Origin: Kaistia defluvii
GTDB taxonomy: Bacteria > Pseudomonadota > Alphaproteobacteria > Rhizobiales > Kaistiaceae
DNA length: 64,000 nt
Assembly (NCBI RefSeq): GCF_026343955.1
Contig: NZ_JAPKNI010000001.1
Location: 496,001-560,000, forward strand
Direction of reading: 5' to 3'
The notes under the pieces were generated by a model. It was given only the letters and a program-made list of their open reading frames with translations, was not told the origin of the DNA and did not search any database. The number at the start of each line of letters is the position of its first letter. Position 1 is the first letter of the stretch. Positions 10,342 to 18,600 of the stretch are shown piece after piece. The position numbers were made by a program, and so were the translations under genes.

Positions 10342-10689
10342 ATGCCGGTCGATACGGATGGGTTGAGGCAGATCTTCCTGGCGCTGCCGCAGGTGCGCGA
10401 GGGCGTGACCCATGGCACGCTCTCCTTCCATCTCGGCAGGACCTTCTTCGGCCGGATGCAGGAGGACGGCAGCACCTTCGCGCTCAAGATGGATTTCGGC
10501 GATCGCGACCTTCTGATCGCGGTCGAGCCCGAGATCTTCTTCACCAACGACCATTTCCGCGGCTACGCCTACGTGCTGGTGCGTCTGCCGGCGATCGACG
10601 CCGAGAGGCTGGCGCCGCTGGTGGAAAAGTCATGGCGTCAGACCGCGCCGAAGCGGCTCCTGAAAGCTTTCGACCCCGCCGCCGGCTGA
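10342..10689 (+). CDS. MmcQ/YjbR-like DNA-binding family protein
   Basis: A 115-residue protein. The pattern LPQVREGVTHGTLSFHLGRTFFG, then KMDFGDRDLLI and the C-terminal ESWRQTAPKRLLKAF-like end (EKSWRQTAPKRLL), fits the YjbR/MmcQ family (double-wing fold; CyaY-like topology). The cellular role is not established. I took the ATG at 10342 with GGGG upstream; a TTG at 10306 would add 12 residues that do not belong to the family. It follows prfC by 73 bases and could share its transcript. Confidence 0.8.
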   Translation: MPVDTDGLRQIFLALPQVREGVTHGTLSFHLGRTFFGRMQEDGSTFALKMDFGDRDLLIAVEPEIFFTNDHFRGYAYVLVRLPAIDAERLAPLVEKSWRQTAPKRLLKAFDPAAG

Positions 10690-10831
10690 AGCCAGACCCA
10701 TCAAGGATTGCAGACGCCGTTGCTTTCGTCATGGAATCGACGGATTGCAATGGTCAAAGACCGCTCAAACGATTGGGCCGCATCCCGGCCCCTCATCACC
10801 CCCCGGCCATTCCCCTCGGAGGTTATCCCCC

Positions 10832-12034
10832 ATGCGAAAAGCTGGCTTGCAGCTCGCGACGTTCCTCGCCTTCGCCATTTCCGCCGCCCCGGCCTTCGCC
10901 GCCTCCTGCAAGGACGCCTCCGGGTTTCCCGCCTGGCTCGACGGCGTGCGCCAGGAAGCCGCCCAGAACGGCATCTCGGCCAGGACGATCTCGGCGCTGG
11001 ACGGGATCGCCTATGCGCCGGATGTCGTCGCCAAGGACCGTGCGCAGAACGTCTTCTCGCAGAGCTTCCTGGAATTCTCCGACCGCATGGTCGCCAAGTA
11101 CCGTCTGCAGAAGGGCGCGCAGCTGATCAAGTCGAACGCCAAGCTGTTCGACCGGATCCAGAAGGATTACGGCGTTCCGGCCGCCGTGCTCGTCGGCTTC
11201 TGGGGCCTCGAGACGGATTTCGGCGCCAATCTCGGCGACATGCCGACGCTGCGTTCGCTGGCGACGCTCGCCTATGACTGCCGCCGGCCGCAGCTTTTCC
11301 ACGACCAGCTAATGGCCGCGCTCACCGTCATCGACCGTGGCGACCTGACGGCATCCGAGATGAAGGGGCCCTGGGCCGGCGAACTCGGCCAGGTGCAGTT
11401 CCTGGCGACGCATTATCGCGATTTCGCCGTCGACTATGATGGCGACGGCCGCCGCGACCTGATCAAGAGCGTCCCGGACGTGCTCGCCTCCGCCGCCAAT
11501 TTGCTAGTGCATGAAGGCTGGCAGCGCGATCAGCCCTGGCTGACCGAAGTCCGCGTCCCCGCCGATCTCGACTGGTCGCAGGCCGATCTTCAGATCCAGC
11601 ATCCTGTATCGACCTGGCAGAAGATGGGCGTCAGCGCGGCTCCCGGCTCGAAGCTTCCGACCACCGATTACAAGGCATCACTGCTGCTGCCGATGGGCCG
11701 CAATGGTCCCGCCTTCCTCGCCTACCAGAACTATCGCGTCTATCTCGAATGGAACCAGTCCTTCATCTACGCGACGACGGCCGCTTACTACGCGACCCGG
11801 CTTGCCGGCGCGCCGCAGGTCGGACGCGGCGACAACGCCAAGCAGCTTCCCTACAAGGAAGTCATCGAGCTGCAGAAGCTTCTCGCCAAGCGCGGCCATG
11901 ATGTCGGGAAGGTCGACGGCATGATCGGCGCCGGCACGCGCGCGGCGGTAAAGGCGATGCAGATCGATCTCGGCATGCCGGCCGACTCCTATCCCGACGC
12001 CGCGCTGCTGCAGCGCCTGCGCGCCGGCAGCTGA
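10832..12034 (+). CDS. Lytic murein transglycosylase (MltB family) with peptidoglycan-binding domain
   Basis: A 400-residue secreted enzyme that cleaves the MurNAc-GlcNAc bond with formation of 1,6-anhydroMurNAc. A CGGAGG site precedes the start. The signal peptide is cleaved after AFA near residue 23. The catalytic Glu is E127 in GFWGLETDFG, followed by ELGQVQFLATHYRDFAVDYDGDGRRDL, typical of the SLT_2/MltB fold. The C-terminal 60 residues (EVIELQKLLAKRGHDVGKVDG) form a PG_binding_1 domain. There is no lipobox, so it is probably periplasmic and soluble. A strong terminator follows the stop. Confidence 0.93.
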   Translation: MRKAGLQLATFLAFAISAAPAFAASCKDASGFPAWLDGVRQEAAQNGISARTISALDGIAYAPDVVAKDRAQNVFSQSFLEFSDRMVAKYRLQKGAQLIKSNAKLFDRIQKDYGVPAAVLVGFWGLETDFGANLGDMPTLRSLATLAYDCRRPQLFHDQLMAALTVIDRGDLTASEMKGPWAGELGQVQFLATHYRDFAVDYDGDGRRDLIKSVPDVLASAANLLVHEGWQRDQPWLTEVRVPADLDWSQADLQIQHPVSTWQKMGVSAAPGSKLPTTDYKASLLLPMGRNGPAFLAYQNYRVYLEWNQSFIYATTAAYYATRLAGAPQVGRGDNAKQLPYKEVIELQKLLAKRGHDVGKVDGMIGAGTRAAVKAMQIDLGMPADSYPDAALLQRLRAGS

Positions 12035-12041
12035 GGACGAA

Positions 12042-12071
12042 AGGCCGGGCGGCAGCGCCCGGCCTCTTTTT
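12042..12071 (+). terminator. Rho-independent terminator after the transglycosylase
   Basis: Perfect 10-base arms (AGGCCGGGCG and complement) with loop GCAG are followed directly by CTTTTT, starting seven bases after the stop codon. This is the clearest intrinsic terminator in the window. Confidence 0.92.
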
Positions 12072-12271
12072 CCGGATCGCGCACGCCTCAAGCGGGAATC
12101 GCCCGCTTCGCGGCGAGCCCGGCAGGTGCGCAGCGGTTGCCCTTCCAAGCAATTCGCAATCCGGGGGAAGATAATCCGGCATGCCGGAAAAGCTTGGACC
12201 CTCATTCCTTCGACCGGGAGCCTCCCTGCCCTATTCTTGGAGCCATCCAATTCCTGGGCAGAGATTGCGCC

Positions 12272-12817
12272 ATGTCCCGTTTGATCATTCCCGGCTGGCA
12301 AGGTTCCGGCCACGGCCACTGGCAGCGCCGCTGGCTCGATGTCGATGCCGACGCGCGGATCGTCGAGCAGGATGACTGGCATGCGCCCAACCTCGAAGCT
12401 TGGCTCGCTCGCCTGGATGCCGCCATCCGCCGCACCCGGCAGCCCGTCCTGATCGCACACAGCCTCGGCGCGGTCCTGGTCGCGCATTATGCCCGCCGCC
12501 ATCCGCGCGCGCCGATCGCCGGCGCCCTGCTGGTGGCGCCGGCCGATACCGTGTCGCTTGCCGCCGATCACCCGCTGGCCGGCTTCGCGCCGGTTCCGCT
12601 GGCGCGCCTGCCCTTCCCCACCACGCTCGCGCTCAGCCGCAACGACCCGTACATCTCGGTCGAGCGCGGCAGGCTGTTCGCCGCCCGCTGGGGCTCGGAA
12701 CTGGTCGATCTCGGCCATGCCGGCCACGTCAATACCGAGAGCGGCCACGGCCACTGGCCGGCAGGCTTCCGCCTCGCCTCGCAGCTCGGCCGGCAGCCGA
12801 TCCGCGCCGCCGCCTGA
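12272..12817 (+). CDS. RBBP9/YdeN-type serine hydrolase
   Basis: A 181-residue alpha/beta hydrolase. It opens with the short first strand LIIPGWQGSGHGHWQRRW, typical of the RBBP9/YdeN (DUF1234-like) family. The nucleophile elbow is IAHSLGA, the acidic residue lies in LALSRNDPYIS, and the catalytic His is probably in LGHAGHVNTESGHGHWP. Family members are serine hydrolases of unknown natural substrate. I chose the ATG at 12272, which gives the usual family N-terminus; a longer frame upstream is not conserved-looking. It is preceded by the terminator at 12042 and probably has its own promoter. Confidence 0.85.
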   Translation: MSRLIIPGWQGSGHGHWQRRWLDVDADARIVEQDDWHAPNLEAWLARLDAAIRRTRQPVLIAHSLGAVLVAHYARRHPRAPIAGALLVAPADTVSLAADHPLAGFAPVPLARLPFPTTLALSRNDPYISVERGRLFAARWGSELVDLGHAGHVNTESGHGHWPAGFRLASQLGRQPIRAAA

Positions 12818-13026
12818 TCGGTCCGGTCGCTGCGCGGCCTCGAAAGGGGGAAGTGCGCCGCGCCCGGCCGGCCCTGTTGGCCTCGGCCGCCAAGCGCGCT
12901 AACCTCGCATCGGGGCGGCTGCAATCCCAAGGCGCGATCATCGCGCCATGGGGAACCAGATATTCAAGGACGATTAAGCCATCGCCTCCTAGACTGCCTT
13001 GCGAGGACGGGCGAAGGGAATCGACA

Positions 13027-14490
13027 GTGCCGAACGGTTGGGGAGCAGCGCTTCGGCTTGTCGTGCTTGCGGCAGGGATCGCCATGTCGGGGTGCTCGGC
13101 CACCGACACCACGCCGATCAACCAGACGCGGACACAGCCTGGCCCGCCATCGCCCGCGGCCCTTCCCGATCCCGACGATGACGGCAGCACCATCCTGGCG
13201 CTGGCCTTTTCCGGTGGCGGCACCCGCGCCGCGGCCTTCGCCTATGGCGCCTTGACCGAACTCGACACGCTCATCATCGACGAGCACCCCGTCGAACGCA
13301 GTCTGGTCGACGACGTGCGCTCGGTCGCCGGCACCTCCGGCGGCGCCATCATGGCGGCCTATCTCGGCTACAAGGGCAAGGCGGGATATGTCGACTTCCG
13401 GGATCGCTTCCTGGCGCTGGACGCCGAAAGCTACATGCGGACCCACTTCACGCCGGGCAATCTGGCGCGCACCGTCCTGGATGGCGGCGCCAATGACCGC
13501 AACAGCTTCGGCCGCTGGATCGACGAGAATCTGTTCGACGGCGCGACCTATGCGGCTTTCCACAAGCCGGACAGGCCGTTGGTCTGGATCACCGCCTCCG
13601 ACATCTACAACCGCGCGCCCTTCCTGTTCACCCAGGACACGTTCTCGGCGCTCTGCAGCGATCTCGACCAGGTGAAGATCGCCGATGCGGTCGCGGCGTC
13701 GGCGGCGGTCCCGGTTGTGTTCTCGCCCGTCATTCTCGCCACGCCGGACAAGGGCCAGTGCCAGTATCAAAGGCCCGCCTGGCTGCAGAAGGCCATCGAT
13801 TCCGACAACCCGTCCGTCCGCCTGCAGGCCTATGCGCGGATGCTCGATTCCTACCAGTCCAACAGCGATCTCAAATATGTCCGCCTGCTGGATGGCGGCC
13901 TGACCGACAATCTCGGCATCAGCGCGATGTCGCTGGAGCGGGCCCAGGCGACCACGCCCTACGCCCCGCTATCGGCCTATCAGGCGGTGCGTATCCGCCA
14001 CTTCCTGTTCATCGTGACCGATGCCGGCGTGCAGAGCGAATATGACTGGGGCGGATCGCAGCGCCCTCCGCATCTGGGCAAGATCCTGCGTTCGGTCACG
14101 GATACGACGATCTCCGCTTCCACCCGTCACGGCTTCGACGCGATCGACCTCGCCTTCAACCAGTGGCAACAGCAGCTGATCGAATATCGCTGCGGCCTTT
14201 CCAGCGCGCAGGTGCTGCGCTCGCGCGGGACGCTCGTCGGCTGGAACTGCCGCGATGTCGTCGTCACCACGGAGCACCTGTCGTTCCGCAACGCCGACCC
14301 CTCCCTGTACCGCGCCCTCAACAACATTCCGACCCGGCTGCGCCTCGACAAGCAGCAGGTCGATCTGGTGATCCAGGCCGGCCGCGAGGCGGTACGAAAC
14401 AATGCGAACATCCAGAAGGTCGCCCGCGAGACGCGCCAGCGCGCCCGCATCTTCGACGCGATCGGCCCGGCGCGGATGGCGCACAACTGA
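13027..14490 (+). CDS. Patatin-like phospholipase, predicted lipoprotein
   Basis: A 487-residue protein starting at GTG 13027, with GAAGGGAA just upstream. The N-terminus is a lipoprotein signal (LRLVVLAAGIAMSGC) with lipidated C23. The patatin domain begins with the oxyanion glycine loop AFSGGGTRAAAFAYG at about 60-74. The nucleophile Ser104 is in AGTSGGA and the catalytic Asp in LLDGGLTDNLG near residue 290. This is the Ser-Asp dyad of lipid acyl hydrolases. It is probably anchored in the membrane facing the periplasm. An ATG at 13084 would remove the signal and is less likely. Substrate and role are unknown. Confidence 0.9.
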   Translation: MPNGWGAALRLVVLAAGIAMSGCSATDTTPINQTRTQPGPPSPAALPDPDDDGSTILALAFSGGGTRAAAFAYGALTELDTLIIDEHPVERSLVDDVRSVAGTSGGAIMAAYLGYKGKAGYVDFRDRFLALDAESYMRTHFTPGNLARTVLDGGANDRNSFGRWIDENLFDGATYAAFHKPDRPLVWITASDIYNRAPFLFTQDTFSALCSDLDQVKIADAVAASAAVPVVFSPVILATPDKGQCQYQRPAWLQKAIDSDNPSVRLQAYARMLDSYQSNSDLKYVRLLDGGLTDNLGISAMSLERAQATTPYAPLSAYQAVRIRHFLFIVTDAGVQSEYDWGGSQRPPHLGKILRSVTDTTISASTRHGFDAIDLAFNQWQQQLIEYRCGLSSAQVLRSRGTLVGWNCRDVVVTTEHLSFRNADPSLYRALNNIPTRLRLDKQQVDLVIQAGREAVRNNANIQKVARETRQRARIFDAIGPARMAHN

Positions 14491-14502
14491 CGCGAGCGTC
14501 GC

Positions 14503-15087
14503 TCAGATGCCGATGCCGTCCTCGGTCCGGTCGAGGATAAGCGGGATGATCAGGTCTTCCTCGTCGGCGAGATGGCGCATCAGCCCCGCCAGCATGGCGC
14601 CGCTCGCATCGGCATAGGCGTCGCTTGCCCGCAGCAGGGCGTCGCGATCGGCATCGAGCGACCGGAGGAGGCCGTTCGCCGTCCCGGCCACGGAATCGAT
14701 CCAGTGATGGATCGTCTGGTGGTCTCCGTCGAGCAGTTCGAAGCCATGCGCCAGGCGCGGCTCCGCCGCCGTGAAGACGGGAAAATACTGGTAGTCCTCG
14801 ATCTGGTGATGACCCTCGAGTTCGCCGAGAAAGCGCTGCAGCCGGGGCACCAGCCAGGGCCCGAAGGCGCGCGGCTCGATCCTGCCTTCGCGGAAATCCA
14901 CCAGCCCGGCGGCCATGATCCGGCCCTGCTCGCGAAAAGCATCATGGCGCTGTAGCCAGAAGCGCGCGGTCATGCCGAGATTGGCGTGGCCGGTCCAGAC
15001 CTCGCGCGGATAGAGCTCGGCGAGGAAGCGCAGCGCCTCCGGCAATCCGGTGCGGGTTTCGAGCGCGAGCGTGGCGGAATCGGTCAT
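14503..15087 (-). CDS. Hemerythrin-domain protein
   Basis: A 194-residue cytoplasmic protein of helical character. Iron-ligand-like motifs are present in the expected order: a His in the first helix region (TGHANLGM), HHQIEDYQYFP, DHQTIHHWI and MRHLADEEDLIIPLIL. They suggest a di-iron hemerythrin fold used for oxygen, NO or iron sensing or storage. I took the ATG at 15087, preceded by CCAGG; an upstream in-frame start would add 11 residues. It is convergent with the patatin gene (12 bases apart) and divergent from lemA. Confidence 0.85.
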   Translation of the reverse strand: MTDSATLALETRTGLPEALRFLAELYPREVWTGHANLGMTARFWLQRHDAFREQGRIMAAGLVDFREGRIEPRAFGPWLVPRLQRFLGELEGHHQIEDYQYFPVFTAAEPRLAHGFELLDGDHQTIHHWIDSVAGTANGLLRSLDADRDALLRASDAYADASGAMLAGLMRHLADEEDLIIPLILDRTEDGIGI

Positions 15088-15331
15088 GGGCACCTGGGGC
15101 CGCGGGGGCCGGAAAAGCATCGGGGACGGGACAAGGTCCCAGAGATAGGGATCGGAACGGCCAAACCAAGGGATGCGTCCTCCCCCGCGCCGGCGCGAAT
15201 TGGCCGGGTGGCGCGAAAGCGACTTCGCAAACCTCGCCGCGAAGCGCTATCAACAAGCCAGTACCGCCGCAACCGGGCAGGATTCGACAAGGGCCAAGCG
15301 TTCCGGCGCCGTCAAGCCGAGGGGAAACACC

Positions 15332-15886
15332 GTGACCACATGGATTGTTCTGGCCGTGATCGTGGCCGCCGCGCTCTATGCGGTCAGCCTGTACAACAAT
15401 CTCGTCGCCAAGCGAAACCTCGCGCATGAGGGCTGGAGCGGCATCGACGTCCAGCTGAAGCGCCGCGCCGACCTGATTCCCAACCTGGTCGAGACGGTCA
15501 AGGGCTATGCCGCGCATGAAAAGGGCATCTTCGAGGATGTCGCCGCCAAGCGCGCCGCCAGCATGAACGCCGGCGACGTCAAGAGCCAGGCCGCCGCCGA
15601 CCAGGCGCTTTCCGGTGCGCTCGGCCGGCTGATCGCGATTTCCGAGGCCTATCCGGACCTGAAGGCCGACGCTAATTTCCGCGAATTGCAGGCGCAGCTT
15701 GCCAGCGTCGAGGACGAGATGCAGATGGCGCGCCGCTATTACAACGGCACGGTGCGCGACCTGAACACCGCGATCCAGACCTTCCCCGCCGTGCTGGTCG
15801 CCAACCTGTTCGGTTTCCACGCCGAGGCCTTCTACGAGATCGAGGATCGCGCCGCCGCGCAGATTCCGCCCAAGGTCTCGTTCTGA
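15332..15886 (+). CDS. lemA: LemA family protein
   Basis: A 184-residue membrane-anchored protein. GAGGGG lies a few bases before the GTG start. An N-terminal transmembrane helix (WIVLAVIVAAALYAVSLY) is followed by the LemA core: NNLVAKRNLAHEGWSGIDVQLKRRADLIPNL as two adjoining blocks and a helical C-terminal half ending in the conserved FYEIEDRAAAQIPPKVSF region. LemA proteins form small helical bundles on the periplasmic side, and their biochemical role is unsettled. The stop codon overlaps the start of the next gene by one base (TGATG), so it is translationally coupled to the DUF2207 gene, a common pairing. Confidence 0.93.
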   Translation: MTTWIVLAVIVAAALYAVSLYNNLVAKRNLAHEGWSGIDVQLKRRADLIPNLVETVKGYAAHEKGIFEDVAAKRAASMNAGDVKSQAAADQALSGALGRLIAISEAYPDLKADANFRELQAQLASVEDEMQMARRYYNGTVRDLNTAIQTFPAVLVANLFGFHAEAFYEIEDRAAAQIPPKVSF

Positions 15887-17805
15887 TGTCCTTCGACATG
15901 CGGCCGATCGCCGGCCTCATTGTCGGCCTGCTGCTGGCCCTTTCGTCGGTTTCACCCGCGAGCGCCGAGGAGCGGATCCTGCGCTTCGTCTCGGACGTGA
16001 CCGTGCAGCGCAATGGCGATCTCGAGGTGGTCGAGACCATCCGCGTCCAGGCCGAGGGCAACGAGATCCGGCGCGGCATCCTGCGCGATTTCCCGACTAC
16101 CTATCGCGATGACCGGGGCGGCTCGGTCGTCGTCGGCTTCGACGTGGAATCCGTCACCCGCGACGGCCAGAACGAGCCCTTCGGGATCGAATCCCTTGCC
16201 AATGGCAAGCGCATCCGCATCGGCTCGGCCGATACACTGCTCGAGCCCGGCCCGCACGACTACGTCATCCGCTACCGGACCACGCGCCAGATCGGCTTCT
16301 TCGACAATTTCGACGAATTGTACTGGAACGCGACCGGCACGGGCTGGACCTTCCCCATCGACGTCGCCGAAGCGCGGATCACGCTTCCCGAAGCCGTGCC
16401 CTTCGGCAATACGGCGATCTATACCGGCCAGCAGGGCGATCGCGGCCAGGATGCGCGAGTTGTCTCGAAGGAGCCCGGACGAATCGTCTTCCGCACGACG
16501 GCGCCCCTGCCGGCCCATAACGGCCTGACGGTCGCCGCCGCCTGGCCGAAAGGCGTGGTCGAGCCGCCAAGCACCAGCCGGCGCGCCGTCTGGTGGCTCA
16601 AGGACAATATCGGCGCGATCTTCGCCCTGCTCGGCGGCGCCGGCGGGCTGCTCTACCTGTTCCAGGCCTGGCGCAAGGCCGGCCGCGATCCCAGACCCGG
16701 CCCGATCATTCCCCTCTTCACCCCGCCCGAGGGGCTTTCAGCCGCCGCGACGCGCTACATCTCGGAAATGGACTTCGACGATCGCGTCTTCACCGCGGCG
16801 ATCCTCGATCTCGGCGTCAAGGGCCAGCTGAAGATCACCGACAGCGACAAGACCCTGGTCGTGACCCGCATGCCGGGCGGCAAGGCGATCGCCGCGCCGG
16901 AAGCCGCGGCGGCGCAGGCGCTGTTTCGCAGCCGCGGCGAGATCTCGCTGGTCCAGTCGAACCACGCCACGCTTTCCAACGCCAAGGCGACGCTGGACCG
17001 CGCTCTCGAGAAGGCCTATTCCGGCACCGTCTTCAACATGAACAGTGGCTGGCTCACCGGCGGCGTGCTGATCACCGTCGCGGCCTATGCGCTGGCGGCG
17101 ATCGGGCTTGTGATCGCCATGGGCGAAAACGGCATGGTCGCCGCCTTCAGCCTCGTGTTCCTGTCGGTGCCGTCCATCGTCGTCGGGCTGACCCTGCGCT
17201 CGCTGCGCGGCAGCCCCTGGTACAAGCGGATCTTCACCCTGCTGTTCATCGGCATCTTCGCGATCGCCTTCGGCGGCGCGGGCCTCGGCGTGTTTCTCAG
17301 CGCCGTGCGCAGTCCGATCGACCTGGTGGTGCTGGTGCTGCCCTTCGCCCTGCTGCCGATGCTGGCCTCCGCCTTCTCGTGGATGCGCGCGCCGACGCCG
17401 GAGGGACAGAAGCTGCGCGATGCCATCGCCGGCTTCCGGCAATATCTCGGCATCGCCGAGGAGCACCGGCTGGACATGCTGCATCCGCCGGAGAAGACCC
17501 CCGAACTTTTCGAACGCTATCTCCCCTATGCCGTGGCGCTCGACGTCGAAAATGCCTGGGCGGCCAAGTTCGCCGGCATCCTGGCGGCGGCCGGAGCCAC
17601 CGCGGCCGTATCGAGCTGGTATGTCGCGAGCGGCAACCGGAATGTCGGCAGCCTGGTCGACCGCCTCGGCTCCGGCCTGTCGCAGACGGTGGCTGCAGCC
17701 TCGACCGCGCCCGGTTCCCGTTCGGGTTCCGGCGGCTTCAGCGGCAGCAGCGGCGGTGGGTCCTCGGGCGGCGGCGGTGGAGGCGGCGGCGGTTCCGGCT
17801 GGTAG
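15886..17805 (+). CDS. DUF2207 domain membrane protein with glycine-rich tail
   Basis: A 639-residue protein. A signal peptide (LIVGLLLALSSVSPASA) precedes a periplasmic DUF2207 domain of about 200 residues that begins ILRFVSDVTVQRNGDLEVVE. A transmembrane helix follows near 245, then a cytoplasmic region with AATRYISEMDFDDRVFTAAILDL, and several helices between about 385 and 500. It ends in a Gly/Ser low-complexity tail containing nine consecutive glycines and a final Trp. Similar glycine-rich ends are typical of YckD/DUF2207 proteins paired with LemA. The function is unknown, and a role in envelope biology is only suggested by the partner. Its start overlaps the lemA stop. Confidence 0.9.
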   Translation: MSFDMRPIAGLIVGLLLALSSVSPASAEERILRFVSDVTVQRNGDLEVVETIRVQAEGNEIRRGILRDFPTTYRDDRGGSVVVGFDVESVTRDGQNEPFGIESLANGKRIRIGSADTLLEPGPHDYVIRYRTTRQIGFFDNFDELYWNATGTGWTFPIDVAEARITLPEAVPFGNTAIYTGQQGDRGQDARVVSKEPGRIVFRTTAPLPAHNGLTVAAAWPKGVVEPPSTSRRAVWWLKDNIGAIFALLGGAGGLLYLFQAWRKAGRDPRPGPIIPLFTPPEGLSAAATRYISEMDFDDRVFTAAILDLGVKGQLKITDSDKTLVVTRMPGGKAIAAPEAAAAQALFRSRGEISLVQSNHATLSNAKATLDRALEKAYSGTVFNMNSGWLTGGVLITVAAYALAAIGLVIAMGENGMVAAFSLVFLSVPSIVVGLTLRSLRGSPWYKRIFTLLFIGIFAIAFGGAGLGVFLSAVRSPIDLVVLVLPFALLPMLASAFSWMRAPTPEGQKLRDAIAGFRQYLGIAEEHRLDMLHPPEKTPELFERYLPYAVALDVENAWAAKFAGILAAAGATAAVSSWYVASGNRNVGSLVDRLGSGLSQTVAAASTAPGSRSGSGGFSGSSGGGSSGGGGGGGGGSGW

Positions 17806-17903
17806 TCGCAACGGCCGGACGCGAAATCGTCGGCCCGGATGTCGAAACCGGCCTCCCTCATCCGTCGCCTGGAGATAAGGCGACGTTTCGGAGGGACCGA
17901 TCC

Positions 17904-18338
17904 ATGGACAGCCCATTCAAGACGGGGGCTATGCTCATCGCGAGGCTGATTTTCGCCGGCGTTTTCACGATGGCCGCGACCTTCAAGTTCATCGACATGA
18001 ACGCAACCGCCGGCTACATCGCCTCGGCCGGCTTCCCCGCCTCGCTATTCCTGGCCTGGGTGGCGGCGATCTTCGAGACGGTTCTGGCGATCGCGCTGCT
18101 GACCGGCGCGTTCTTTTCCGAAGCGGCCCTTCTCGCCGCCGCCTATATCCTGTTCCTGGCGCTCGCCTTCCATGGGCCCTCGCACTGGAACGGCAACCAG
18201 GCGGAGTTCGGCTTCTTCGTCGACCACTTCACCTTCATCGCCGGCCTGCTCGTCGCCGCCGTGCACGGCCCGGGCGAAAGACTCGCGCTGCGCAGGTCGC
18301 AGCTCGGGAGGGAAAGAGAGTCCCTTACCTCTCCCTGA
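17904..18338 (+). CDS. DoxX family membrane protein
   Basis: A 144-residue protein with four hydrophobic helices: MLIARLIFAGVFTMAATFKF, FLAWVAAIFETVLAIALLTG, EAALLAAAYILFLALAF and FIAGLLVAAVHG. The pattern of FKFIDMNATAGYIASAGFP at the first loop is the DoxX motif. Family members are small inner-membrane proteins, some linked to thiosulfate or quinone redox reactions, but the function here is not known. GGAGGG lies eight bases before the start. A 7-base hairpin followed by TTT (17863-17888) separates it from the DUF2207 gene, so it may be separately transcribed. Confidence 0.85.
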   Translation: MDSPFKTGAMLIARLIFAGVFTMAATFKFIDMNATAGYIASAGFPASLFLAWVAAIFETVLAIALLTGAFFSEAALLAAAYILFLALAFHGPSHWNGNQAEFGFFVDHFTFIAGLLVAAVHGPGERLALRRSQLGRERESLTSP

Positions 18339-18389
18339 GCAAGACCTTGGCGCCCTCCGGACAACCGGCGTGCACCCCTCGATTCCCAA

Positions 18390-18504
18390 CATCCTGAGGA
18401 GGCTTGCGAGCAAGCCGTCTCGAAGGACGTACCGTCCACGTGCCGGGGGGATACCGCACTCCCCTGCGTGCTTCGAGACGGCCCTTCGGGCCTTCTCCAG
18501 CATG
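18390..18504. repeat. Composite palindromic intergenic element
   Basis: Three nested perfect hairpins fill most of the 262-base gap before acvB. GGCTTG..CAAGCC lies at 18401-18416, 11-base arms CCGTCTCGAAG and CTTCGAGACGG at 18415-18425 and 18471-18481, and GGCCC..GGGCC at 18480-18492. The outer sequence CATCCTGAGGAGGC...TCTCCAGCATG resembles an intergenic element I remember from other Hyphomicrobiales genomes. Only one copy is in the window. Confidence 0.65.
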
Positions 18505-18600
18505 TTGCGGACGGTGGCAAGTCCAAGCAGTCCAGAGGCAAGGAGCGCCTCTGGCTACACGACATTCGGCCCGGGAAGCTGACGTTCTACCTCCGAGCGC

